Shown piece by piece: positions 8,474-16,294 of a DNA stretch of 64,000 nucleotides; positions within the stretch are counted from its first letter, which is position 1; each line of letters begins with the position of its first letter. Made by a program: the position numbers and the translations under genes. The stretch is taken from the NCBI RefSeq assembly GCF_029626025.1, contig NZ_JARUBF010000001.1, forward strand, positions 248,001 to 312,000, given 5' to 3'. The notes under the pieces were generated by a model. That model was not told where the DNA came from. It searched no databases and saw only the letters and a list, made by a program, of their open reading frames with translations. Origin of the DNA: Solwaraspora sp. WMMD406. Lineage in GTDB: Bacteria; Actinomycetota; Actinomycetes; Mycobacteriales; Micromonosporaceae.

Positions 8474-9202
8474 GTGCCGGAGACCCCGTTCTCCGGGTAC
8501 AGCGGGTTGAGCTTGGAGCAGCGGATCCGGCGACGCCGCCTTCTCCCCCTGGTGGGCATCGCCACTCTGGTCACGCTGATGTTCATCGGGCCGGCCTGCT
8601 CCCAGTTGTTCTCCAGCGCCGATGGTCGTCCGGACGCGACGACAAGCGGTTGGCCCGCCGGCGACGGCACGACCGACGGCTGGCCCGCCGACACGACCGG
8701 CGGCGACGCAGCCACACCAACGGTGTTCAAGCCGTCCACGGTCGACCGGACCAGCGCGCCGCCGACGGTCACGTGGCCGGCGACGGACCCGCAGACGGTT
8801 GCGCTGGCCGAACTCGGCCGGATCCGGTCAGACGACCTGACCTGGCTGTACCCGCACGGACAGTACGTGGCGCAGCTGGCGTCCAAGAGCGTCGGCATCG
8901 TCGATCCACAGCAGGTCGCGGAGAACGGCTCGCACGTCTTCTATGCCAGCGACATCCTGGCCGAGCACGAGCGGCTTCGGCGCGAACACGAGGCGAGCGC
9001 GCCGGTCGCCCTGCTGCTGAGCACCGACTACGGCAAACGGCAGCTCTACGCCGGGCAGCCGCTGTGGATCACCATCGCGGTCGGCGACTTCACATCGGCT
9101 GACGAGGTCACCTCCTGGTGCGCCGACCGGTTCCCGTATCTGTCCGCCGCCGCGCTCGACAACCAGTGCGTGGCCCGCAAGCTGGAGCCGCCCCGTGACT
9201 AG
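8474..9202 (+). CDS. membrane-anchored hypothetical protein
   Basis: About 242 residues with GTG 8474 as the best start; the frame remains open far upstream as a shadow of the secreted-protein gene. A basic cluster (RIRRRR) precedes a hydrophobic helix at residues about 23-43 ending GPACS, which could be a signal anchor or a weak lipobox. A Thr/Asp/Gly-rich linker leads to a compact extracytoplasmic domain (about 100-242). No family is recognised. The stop overlaps the next gene by 8 bases (GTGACTAG), so the two are translationally coupled. No good ribosome site precedes GTG 8474, consistent with a leader disrupted by the TnpB remnant. Confidence 0.7.
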   Translation: MPETPFSGYSGLSLEQRIRRRRLLPLVGIATLVTLMFIGPACSQLFSSADGRPDATTSGWPAGDGTTDGWPADTTGGDAATPTVFKPSTVDRTSAPPTVTWPATDPQTVALAELGRIRSDDLTWLYPHGQYVAQLASKSVGIVDPQQVAENGSHVFYASDILAEHERLRREHEASAPVALLLSTDYGKRQLYAGQPLWITIAVGDFTSADEVTSWCADRFPYLSAAALDNQCVARKLEPPRD

Positions 9203-9995
9203 CCAGCCGCCCGGACCGATGCCGCCGCCCGGACCCAAGCCGCATTCGGGGGCGGTGCCGCCGTACCAGCCGGGCTGGCTCGCCACGCCGACCCCGCCGC
9301 CGTTGGGACCGGGCGGTCCGTCGGTGCGCAAAAGCGGCGAGTTCGTCGGTACGGTGACCGGCGGCACCACCGTCGACGCCGTCACCCGTCACTTCCTCGG
9401 CGTACCGGTGCTGGTCGTCACGTCCCTGCTCGCCGGCGGCCTCCTGGCGGTCGACACCCTGACCGACGGCGGTCTGCTGGCCGCGCTGGTCTGGTCGGCC
9501 GTGGTGCTGGCCGCCCTGCTGCTGATCTACCGGATCACGCTGGGCCGCTGGTTCGGCCGGGCGCTCGGCGCGCTGGGCCGGCTGGCCGCCAGCGCGTTTC
9601 GGACCGTCGCCAGGATCGCGGCCCGCCTGGTGGCGTCCACCGTACGGACCGGTGTGGCCGTGCCCCGGCAGGGCACCCAGCTGCCGGTACGGCGGTTCCG
9701 GGTGCAGAGCCTCAGCGGCGAGATGGTGTCCTGTGTGTTGACCGGCGAGCTTGTCGGTGACGAGCCCCGCCACGGCGACGTCGTCCGGATCAGCGGTCAC
9801 CAACGGCGCGACGGCCGGTACGCCGTACACCGGCTGTCCCGGCTGGCCCACCCGGCCGGCGCGGTGCTGGGCCGCGCCCATGCGCGGCCGTCGGTCGGTT
9901 ACCGGCTGCAGCAGGTGGCCAGCGTCGCGGGTTTCGGGCTGTCCGCGCTGGTGCTGGCCGGAGCCGCCGCACTGATCGCCGGACTGATCGGCTGA
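9195..9995 (+). CDS. multi-pass membrane protein with proline-rich N-terminus
   Basis: 266 residues from GTG 9195. It opens with a Pro/Gly-rich cytoplasmic tail (PPGPMPPPGPKP). Two adjacent hydrophobic helices follow at about 70-115, then a basic amphipathic helix rich in Ala/Arg, a small beta-like domain (VRRFRVQSLSGEMVSCVLTG ... GDVVRISG), and a C-terminal membrane helix at about 243-264. The beta segment looks like an OB- or SH3-like fold, but I do not recognise a family. It overlaps the upstream membrane protein gene, so the two likely work together. It converges with the AAA+ operon. Confidence 0.75.
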   Translation: MTSQPPGPMPPPGPKPHSGAVPPYQPGWLATPTPPPLGPGGPSVRKSGEFVGTVTGGTTVDAVTRHFLGVPVLVVTSLLAGGLLAVDTLTDGGLLAALVWSAVVLAALLLIYRITLGRWFGRALGALGRLAASAFRTVARIAARLVASTVRTGVAVPRQGTQLPVRRFRVQSLSGEMVSCVLTGELVGDEPRHGDVVRISGHQRRDGRYAVHRLSRLAHPAGAVLGRAHARPSVGYRLQQVASVAGFGLSALVLAGAAALIAGLIG

Positions 9996-10054
9996 TCAGC
10001 CCGGCGACCATCCGGCCCGCCGGCTCCCGGCCCGGCAACCCGCCGGTCACCCGG

Positions 10055-11626
10055 TCAGTCGCCCAGCAGGACCATCCGCCGGCCGGCATGGGCGGTTCCG
10101 GCCATCGGGGTGGCCACCACCCGACCAGCCGGTACGGCGCGTTCCCGACCCCAGGACCGGATCTCGTCGATCTGCTCCGGGTTGGTCCGGCTCAACGGGA
10201 ACGTGTTGGCGAACGTCTCGACGATGAACTCTGCCGAAATCTGGTCTGCCCCGCCCTTGATCAGCGCTTCCGCGCCGACGTCGTGCAGCGCCGACTCGAT
10301 GTCCGAGCCGGCGAACCCCTCGGACAGCGAGACCAGCTTGTCCAGCAGTTCCGGTACCGCCGGCTGGTCCTGCCGGACGTACCGGCGGTAGTAGAGCTCG
10401 ATGATCTCGCGCCGGTCGTCGGCGTCGGGCAGGTCGACGAAGAACAGCTCGTCGAATCGGCCCTTGCGCAGCAGCTCCGGCGGCAGGGCCTGGACGTCGT
10501 TGGCGGTCGCCACCACGAACACCCGGGCCCGGGATTCCTGCAGCCAGAACAGGAACTGGCCGACGAGTCGCCGCCCGATGCCGGTGCTGTCGGACTGGCC
10601 GGCCAGCCCTTTTTCGATCTCGTCGATCCACAGGACGCACGGGGCGACCCGGTCGGCGGTTTCCAGTGCCTCGCGGAGCCGGCCTTCGGACTGGCCGACG
10701 TACTGGCCGAGGGTGGCGGCCAGGTCCAGTCGGTACAGCGGCAGCCGCCATTCGGCGGCGATGGTTTTGGCCGACAGCGACTTGCCGCAGCCGGGCACCC
10801 CGACCAGCAGGACACCGCGCGGCGGGCGCAGCTGTGTGTTCCGCAGGTCGGCCACCATGATCTTGTGCTTGCGGTGGAGCCAGGACCGCAGGCTGGTCAG
10901 CCCGCCGACCGCGTAATCGGCCTCCCGGAGCCGGATTCGTTCCAGCCCGGCCAGGTCGCCGAAGTGCTTGTCCTTGAACTCGGCGAGGATCTCGACGTCC
11001 TCGCGCTCCACCGAGCCCTTGGTGACCATGGTCGCCAACACGTTGATCGCGGTCCCCTCGGGTACGCCGACCAGGAACTCGGCGGCCCGCCGGGCGTCAC
11101 TGTCCGACCAGGCGATCGGCACCACCCCGTGGTGGTCCCGCAGGAACTCGGTGATCACCTCGTACATCTCGTTGGAGTCGGGCAGGTCGAGGCCGACACT
11201 CATGCCGAGCCGCTGCAGTCCGCTCCACAGTGGGGTGTCGGTGATCAGGATGATGCTGCCCGAGTTGCTTTCGGCGAGCCGGGCCAGCTCGGCGACGTGC
11301 CGGCTGGCGGTGTTGTCGTCGCTGAGATCTTCCGGGTCGACGAACACCATGGTGGCCTGGGCGCGGCTGGTGAACTGCGACGCGGCGAAGTCCATCGCCC
11401 CGGCCAGCGACCGGTCCTCGTACGCGGCACCGTTGGTCCGCAGGTCACGGACACCGGTGGCACGGGTGTAGATCCAGAACGGCAGGTTGGCCCGCTTGGG
11501 GGCGGTGGCCACCTGCTTGACCAGCCGCAGCGCCCGCATCTGCTCGATGGTGCGGACACCGATCAGCGGTACGCGGGCGGCGATGTAGCTTTCGAGGTCC
11601 CGGCGGGACTCGGCGTAGTTGGGCAT
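10055..11626 (-). CDS. Ycf46-like AAA+ ATPase
   Basis: 523 residues. The N-terminal ~230 residues resemble the regulatory half of Ycf46-type ATPases (VPLIGVRTIEQMRALRLV). The AAA+ core follows: Walker A GVPGCGKS near residue 280, Walker B CVLWIDEIEK near 330, sensor 1 VVATANDV, an arginine-finger region RKGRFDELFF, and a C-terminal lid with GFAGSDIESAL. It should form a hexameric ATP-driven remodelling machine. Its substrate is unknown; the Ycf46 family itself has few characterised members. It is the last gene of a five-gene minus-strand operon, 34 bases after the preceding gene, whose products may be partners or substrates. Confidence 0.9.
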   Translation of the reverse strand: MPNYAESRRDLESYIAARVPLIGVRTIEQMRALRLVKQVATAPKRANLPFWIYTRATGVRDLRTNGAAYEDRSLAGAMDFAASQFTSRAQATMVFVDPEDLSDDNTASRHVAELARLAESNSGSIILITDTPLWSGLQRLGMSVGLDLPDSNEMYEVITEFLRDHHGVVPIAWSDSDARRAAEFLVGVPEGTAINVLATMVTKGSVEREDVEILAEFKDKHFGDLAGLERIRLREADYAVGGLTSLRSWLHRKHKIMVADLRNTQLRPPRGVLLVGVPGCGKSLSAKTIAAEWRLPLYRLDLAATLGQYVGQSEGRLREALETADRVAPCVLWIDEIEKGLAGQSDSTGIGRRLVGQFLFWLQESRARVFVVATANDVQALPPELLRKGRFDELFFVDLPDADDRREIIELYYRRYVRQDQPAVPELLDKLVSLSEGFAGSDIESALHDVGAEALIKGGADQISAEFIVETFANTFPLSRTNPEQIDEIRSWGRERAVPAGRVVATPMAGTAHAGRRMVLLGD

Positions 11627-11660
11627 GAGGTGCTCCTCGGCTGGTGGTCTTGCCCGGTGT

Positions 11661-12230
11661 TCAATCGACGATCCGGCGACGCGGCCGTACGGACAGGTCG
11701 GTCGACCACGCCGCCTCCGCCGCCGGAGCCGGTGTCGGAGCCGACACCGGCGGCGGGGTCGTCGGCCGTACGGTCAAAGGGTTGTCGCGCAGGGTCCGCA
11801 GCCGGGTTTCGACCAGGCGGCGGTCGACACCGTCGCGGCGGAGCCGGTCGACCTGTTCTTCCAGGGACTGCTGGGCGGAGCGGACCTGACGGTCGACCAT
11901 GTCCACCAGCCGGTCCCGCAGCCCGACCGGCAGCCCGTGGTGTCCGGCCACCGCCCGGATCGACTCCAGCTCCCACCGGGCGTGGCCGAGGCTGCGGGCG
12001 ACGGTGAACTCGTCGCGGGCCTGCCCCATCGCCCGGGTCAGCGCGGCGGCCCAGCTCTCCAGCCGCTGTGAGATCGCCCCGGTGATCCGGTTGGTGAGCC
12101 GCTCCCACGAGTCACCGGTGAAGTCCGTCTCGGCCAGCTGCGGCAGCTGACCGGGGTCGGCCGGCTCGGACCGGCCCCACCGGTCGAGGAACTCGGCCCA
12201 CGCCCGGTAGTGGCCTCCTGTCCCGTACAT
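11661..12230 (-). CDS. helical hypothetical protein of the AAA+ operon
   Basis: 189 residues from ATG 12230, mainly helical: ESWAAALTRAMGQARDEF, then RSLGHARWELESIRAV, and a likely coiled coil VDRQVRSAQQSLEEQVDRL. A Pro/Ala-rich tail ends in RPRRRIVD. No family is recognised. The frame is open upstream to 12407 but that part overlaps the preceding gene and is not coding-like. It starts two bases after the stop of the 67-residue gene, so it belongs to the same operon as the Ycf46-like ATPase. Confidence 0.8.
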   Translation of the reverse strand: MYGTGGHYRAWAEFLDRWGRSEPADPGQLPQLAETDFTGDSWERLTNRITGAISQRLESWAAALTRAMGQARDEFTVARSLGHARWELESIRAVAGHHGLPVGLRDRLVDMVDRQVRSAQQSLEEQVDRLRRDGVDRRLVETRLRTLRDNPLTVRPTTPPPVSAPTPAPAAEAAWSTDLSVRPRRRIVD

Positions 12231-12232
12231 GG

Positions 12233-12436
12233 TCAGTCGTCCCGGTGCTGGCCGCGCCGGACGATGATCTCGCCCGGCGGCAGCGGTTCCCAGTCGGGCA
12301 ACGATTCGACGACCTTGCGGTGGCGTTCGGTGTGCCGTACGGACTGCGACCCGTTGACGGCGGGCGGCGAGTTGGCGGCCCGCAGCGAGTTGGCTGCCTG
12401 CGCCCACGGCGGGGTCGGTTCGGCTGGTCTGGTCAT
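12233..12436 (-). CDS. small basic hypothetical protein of the AAA+ operon
   Basis: 67 residues, without hydrophobic helix or cysteine. The centre has a basic cluster (SVRHTERHRKV) followed by LPDWEPLPPGEIIVRRG. It is separated from genes on both sides by only 2 and 7 bases, the main reason to consider it real. Nothing indicates a function. Confidence 0.65.
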   Translation of the reverse strand: MTRPAEPTPPWAQAANSLRAANSPPAVNGSQSVRHTERHRKVVESLPDWEPLPPGEIIVRRGQHRDD

Positions 12437-12443
12437 TCCTGGG

Positions 12444-14240
12444 TCACCGTCCTGTCTGCTGGTCGTCGTCGGCGGCGTCCGGGCGGGCGACCCGGCGCTC
12501 GTACGGTGCCGATGCCTGCCCGGCGGCGGCGAAGTCCGCGATCATCGCCCGGACCTGCTGCTCGCCGGAGTCGGCCTCGCGGAACGCGGTGTTCCAGTCG
12601 ACGAGTTCGGCTCCGGCGGCCCGCAGCTGGACGATCGAGTCGTGGCGGGCGCGTTCGACGAGCTCCCGGGCCTCCTGCTGGCGTCGGGCGGCGGCGTCGG
12701 CCTTGCCGTACACGATCGCCGCCCCGACGCCGACGGCTACCACACCGGACAGCAGCGCGGCGGCGGCACTGCCGGTGCAGCCACCGAACACCGCCGCGAC
12801 GACGGCGGCGGCGACCGCCACCATCACGTACCAGCCACCGGCGCGGAAGGCGAAGCCGTCGATGAACGGTTTGCCGTGCCGGTCCCAGTGCTGGCTGAGC
12901 GAGTCCTCCAGCGTCTCCATCGGCTGCTGGAACGAGCCCGTCCAGCGGGGCAGCTTGAAGGCGATCGCGCCGGCGTTGTGGTCGCCTTCGAAGACCGCCT
13001 GCACGTCGGTGGGCAGGGACCGCCGGTAGTCGAGGGTGAAGCTGGCGTGCGCCCGGCCGAACCATTCGTGGCAGGCGGCGATGGACAGTTGCTGGGTCGC
13101 CTTCGACACGCCGGCGGCCTGCGGGTCCAGCGCCGACGTGGTCTGGATGGTGAGGAAGTCCTGGACCGCGTCGAGCGCGGCGGACCGCGAGTCGTGTTCC
13201 CGCTGCGCGGCGGCCAGGTCACCCTTGTTGCGGACCACCGCTTCGTGGTGGGCCAGTTCGCGGCGCAGCGGCAGTTCCTCGGTGTCGTACTCGCCGACCA
13301 GCCGGTCCAGGATGTCGTCGACCGCGTCTTCGAGCCGATCGCTGCGGGGAGTCTCCTCCGCCATCAGGGCGCGGTACTTCGTCACCAGTGCTTCGTGCAC
13401 GCCGGCGCTGGACAGCACCGAGTCCATCGCCAGCCATTGCGGGGACACCTTGGCCAGGCGGGGGAAACGGGTCACCGCCGAGGGTGACCGGTACCGCTCC
13501 ACTTCGAACCGCCACCGCGCCACCTGGGCCTGCTGCTTGGCGTCGTCGTCGAGCAGCTTCCGCTGCCAGCCGTCGATGGTGGTCCGGACCAGATCGACGC
13601 CGGCCGGACCGAACGCGCCCTGTGCGACGGCCTCCAGGATCACCGCGAAGTCCCGGCCGAGGGCGCTCGGGTCCTGGGCGGCCAGGTAGTGCCGCAGCCA
13701 CCGTACGGCGCTGGGGTTGCGGTCCTGTCGGCGCAGCACCAGGGCCATGAACAGCGAGGTACGGTCGGCGGAGCGCCGGAACGCCTCAGTGATCGCCCGG
13801 TCGCAGAGTTCCCGGTCGTCGCCGGCCCAGGCGGCCAGGGCGACCAGCACCGGGGCGAGCCAATAGCGAGGCGTCTGGATCATCAGGTGTTCGCCGATGG
13901 TCTGGACGGATTCCGGTGACACCAGGCCGACGTCGAACGCCTGCAGCATGCCGACGGAGCTGCGCCGTACCTGGTCGTGGTGGCGGAACTCGTGGTCGAG
14001 CTGATCCTGCACGATGCCGATCCGGGAGGTGGCGAGCTGAACGTTGTCGCGCAGTTCGCTCTGCCGGATGAACGCCAGGAAGTCTGCGCGCAGCAGGGTG
14101 AGCTCGGTGCGGGTCTCGCGGGTCTCCGCACCTACCTGGTCGACTTGCTCGCTGACATCTTGGACGCGCTGTCCGGTCTGCACGACCAGGGAGGCCAGGT
14201 TGTCCACCTTGTTGCGAAGTGCGTAATCGATTTCTGCCAT
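12444..14240 (-). CDS. coiled-coil membrane protein of the AAA+ operon
   Basis: 598 residues. The N-terminus (1-90) is a long coiled coil (LRNKVDNLASLVVQTGQRVQ and following heptads), a helical repeat-like middle follows, and two hydrophobic segments lie close together near residues 465-487 (WYVMVAVAAAVVAAVF) and 490-510. A second coiled coil and a charged C-terminal tail end the protein. This organisation, soluble helical body plus a hairpin in the membrane, resembles membrane-shaping or scaffold proteins only in outline; no GTPase or ATPase motif is seen. It is a candidate partner for the Ycf46-like ATPase. Confidence 0.82.
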   Translation of the reverse strand: MAEIDYALRNKVDNLASLVVQTGQRVQDVSEQVDQVGAETRETRTELTLLRADFLAFIRQSELRDNVQLATSRIGIVQDQLDHEFRHHDQVRRSSVGMLQAFDVGLVSPESVQTIGEHLMIQTPRYWLAPVLVALAAWAGDDRELCDRAITEAFRRSADRTSLFMALVLRRQDRNPSAVRWLRHYLAAQDPSALGRDFAVILEAVAQGAFGPAGVDLVRTTIDGWQRKLLDDDAKQQAQVARWRFEVERYRSPSAVTRFPRLAKVSPQWLAMDSVLSSAGVHEALVTKYRALMAEETPRSDRLEDAVDDILDRLVGEYDTEELPLRRELAHHEAVVRNKGDLAAAQREHDSRSAALDAVQDFLTIQTTSALDPQAAGVSKATQQLSIAACHEWFGRAHASFTLDYRRSLPTDVQAVFEGDHNAGAIAFKLPRWTGSFQQPMETLEDSLSQHWDRHGKPFIDGFAFRAGGWYVMVAVAAAVVAAVFGGCTGSAAAALLSGVVAVGVGAAIVYGKADAAARRQQEARELVERARHDSIVQLRAAGAELVDWNTAFREADSGEQQVRAMIADFAAAGQASAPYERRVARPDAADDDQQTGR

Positions 14241-14254
14241 GGTCGTCCAATCGG

Positions 14255-14698
14255 CTAGTCGACGACGGTGCCGTCAGGAAGGACCGGGCGCAGCGTGCCG
14301 CTGGCGTACACCTCGATGAAGGCGTATCCGCCGGTGCGGACCAGCGTCCGGGCCTGGGCGAAGGGTTCCGGCATCGGGTCCGCCGGGGCGAAGTGGTCGA
14401 GAATCGACTGGAACAGGTCCAGTCGGTGATCCACATAGGGTGGGCCGAGGAAGCATTCGGAGACGAAACCGAGCGGTACGTCGCCGTACTCCTGCTCGTA
14501 TTCCTGGCGGACCCAGGCGGCGAGTTCGGCGCGGGCGGCGGTGTCGAGGCCGGCGTCGAGTCGCCGGACCGCCTCGAACAGGCCGGCGTGCCGGGGCCGC
14601 CGTTTCGCCCGTACGCCGGGGGTCACCGATTGTCGCGACCCCGTCTGTTGGCCGATGGTGGGCCGCAGCTCCACCCGGCGACGGTGTGTGAAGTCCAT
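14255..14698 (-). CDS. hypothetical protein, first gene of the AAA+ operon
   Basis: 147 residues from ATG 14698. A basic N-terminal 40 residues is followed by a compact acidic domain (LAAWVRQEYEQEYGDVPLGF then HRLDLFQSILDHF) ending in GYAFIEVYASGTLRPVLPDG. No family recognised. The gene lies 14 bases upstream of the coiled-coil membrane protein gene. The frame continues open to 15844 on this strand, but that extension is antisense-phase shadow of the serine hydrolase gene. A 48-base palindrome upstream separates this operon from the hydrolase. Confidence 0.75.
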   Translation of the reverse strand: MDFTHRRRVELRPTIGQQTGSRQSVTPGVRAKRRPRHAGLFEAVRRLDAGLDTAARAELAAWVRQEYEQEYGDVPLGFVSECFLGPPYVDHRLDLFQSILDHFAPADPMPEPFAQARTLVRTGGYAFIEVYASGTLRPVLPDGTVVD

Positions 14699-14846
14699 GC
14701 CAGTCCCCAGCCGAGTCCCGTGGTCCCGTAGTCCCGTGGTCCGTACGGTGCCGACCGGTCGGTCGCACCAGCACTGGGATCTGACGGACAGCATGTGGCG
14801 AGACTGGGCGACGGAGCAGGCTCCGCCGGGAAGGGGTAACTCGTTC

Positions 14847-14894
14847 GGCGGTGATCCTCCTGCGGGATCATGATCCCGCAGGAGGATCACCGCC
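14847..14894. terminator. perfect 48-base palindrome, probable terminator
   Basis: The two 24-base arms (14847-14870 and 14871-14894) are perfectly complementary with no unpaired centre; the axis lies in TCATGA. It sits after the serine hydrolase stop and before the AAA+ operon. In RNA it would form a very stable hairpin with no T tract. A cruciform or protein-binding site is the alternative. Confidence 0.7.
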
Positions 14895-14940
14895 AGACGG
14901 ATATGGTGTCCGGCGCCGTCGTGAGCGGCGCCGCAGAGGG

Positions 14941-16254
14941 CTACGGTACGGCGACCGCCGCCTCGGAGCCCCTCGCCGCGGAGCCCGGCATCCGGGTCAC
15001 GCTGGGCAGCAGCGGGGCGGCCTCGGCCGACCGGCTGTTCACGGCCGCGTCCGGGCACATCGCGGTGAGCAGGAACGTCTGCCAGGCGATGTCGATCGGG
15101 TGGGTGTCCGGCAGGCCGAGCTGGTAGTGGCTGAGGTTGATACCGGTAGACACCTGTCGGTTGCCGTCGCGGCTGTGCATCGAGTACGCCAGGTGGCCGA
15201 ACACCGCGCCGTCGTGTCCCCAGAACACGCCGCACGGAGTCGGCAGCGAGTAGATTCCGAGCCCGTAGCCGCCGGCCTCGGGAACGTCCGGCAGGAACGG
15301 CACCGTGGTGAGCATCTCGTCGAGGGTGCCGTCGCTGAGCAGCTCGCCGTCGAGCAGCGCCCGGAAGAACGTGTTCAGGTCGGCGGTGGTGGCGATCATC
15401 TCGCCAGCGGTCCACGCCCAGCTCATGTTGAACTCGCTGAGGTCGCGGGTACCGAACGGGGCGAAGTAGGCACCGCCGTGCGGGCCACGGATGCTCGGGT
15501 CGGTGCCGGGCAAGTAGGTGTCGGTGAGCCGCAGCGGACGCAGGATCCGCCGCTGTACCTCGTCGGCGGCGTCGTTGCCGGTGACGGCTTCGATCAGCAG
15601 TCCGGCGAGGACGTAGTTGGTGTTGGAGTAGCTGAACGCGGCCCCCGGCGGGTTGGTCACCGGCATCGCCAGACCGATCGCCACCAGGTCGGCCGGCGCG
15701 TACGTGGTGACCTGCATCTGGTTGATCGCCGCGTACGAGTTGATCATGGCATTGGTGTAGTTGCCGATGCCGCTGGTGTGGTTGAGCAGCATCCGTACGG
15801 TGACCTGCTCGCCGACCTCTCCGGGTACCGTTTCGGGCAGCCACTGCCCGATCGGGTCGTCGAGGTCGAGCCGGCCTTCGTCGACGAGTTGCAGCACGGT
15901 GGTGGCGACGAACGACTTGGTGATGCTACCGACGCGGTGGCGCATCTGCGGGCGCATCGGTCGGGGCGTGGTCAGGTACGCCTGGCCGGCGGCGTCACGC
16001 CATTCGTGTCGGCCGTCGCGTACGGCGGCCAGGGCGCCGGGGACGCCGGCCTCGGGTACGGCGGCGAGCGCTTCGCGCAGTTGCGCCCGGTCGAGCGCGC
16101 CGGAGGACGGACCGCCGGCGGTGTCAGGTCCAGCGGTAGCTGGCCCGGCGGACGGTCCGGGCTGCGCCGTGGCGGACGTGGGTACGACAGCGATCGTGGC
16201 CACCAGCGCCGCACTGGTGGCCACGATCTTCAGTGTCCGAAGAATACTAGACAT
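14941..16254 (-). CDS. secreted serine hydrolase, beta-lactamase/DD-peptidase class C family
   Basis: 437 residues with start ATG 16254. A signal peptide (KIVATSAALVATIAVVPTSATA) precedes a Pro/Ala/Gly-rich stretch and the class C serine hydrolase fold. Ser110-x-x-Lys113 (SITK) is the nucleophile motif, Tyr209-Ser-Asn211 (YSN) the second, and His347-Asp-Gly (HDG) the third. The likely substrate is peptidoglycan stem peptide or an ester; class C enzymes of this type vary. The upstream frame is open to 16347 without a clear start. It follows the LPXTG surface-protein gene by 40 bases, so co-transcription is plausible. Confidence 0.9.
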   Translation of the reverse strand: MSSILRTLKIVATSAALVATIAVVPTSATAQPGPSAGPATAGPDTAGGPSSGALDRAQLREALAAVPEAGVPGALAAVRDGRHEWRDAAGQAYLTTPRPMRPQMRHRVGSITKSFVATTVLQLVDEGRLDLDDPIGQWLPETVPGEVGEQVTVRMLLNHTSGIGNYTNAMINSYAAINQMQVTTYAPADLVAIGLAMPVTNPPGAAFSYSNTNYVLAGLLIEAVTGNDAADEVQRRILRPLRLTDTYLPGTDPSIRGPHGGAYFAPFGTRDLSEFNMSWAWTAGEMIATTADLNTFFRALLDGELLSDGTLDEMLTTVPFLPDVPEAGGYGLGIYSLPTPCGVFWGHDGAVFGHLAYSMHSRDGNRQVSTGINLSHYQLGLPDTHPIDIAWQTFLLTAMCPDAAVNSRSAEAAPLLPSVTRMPGSAARGSEAAVAVP

Positions 16255-16294
16255 ATTTACATGTTCGTCGCACCTCCGGATGAACGCATCCTGC

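Noticed and set aside
14700-15844. Upstream extension (to 529 codons) of the gene starting at 14698
   Set aside because: The extension overlaps the serine hydrolase gene and the palindrome in a different frame and is not protein-like; ATG 14698 is a better start.
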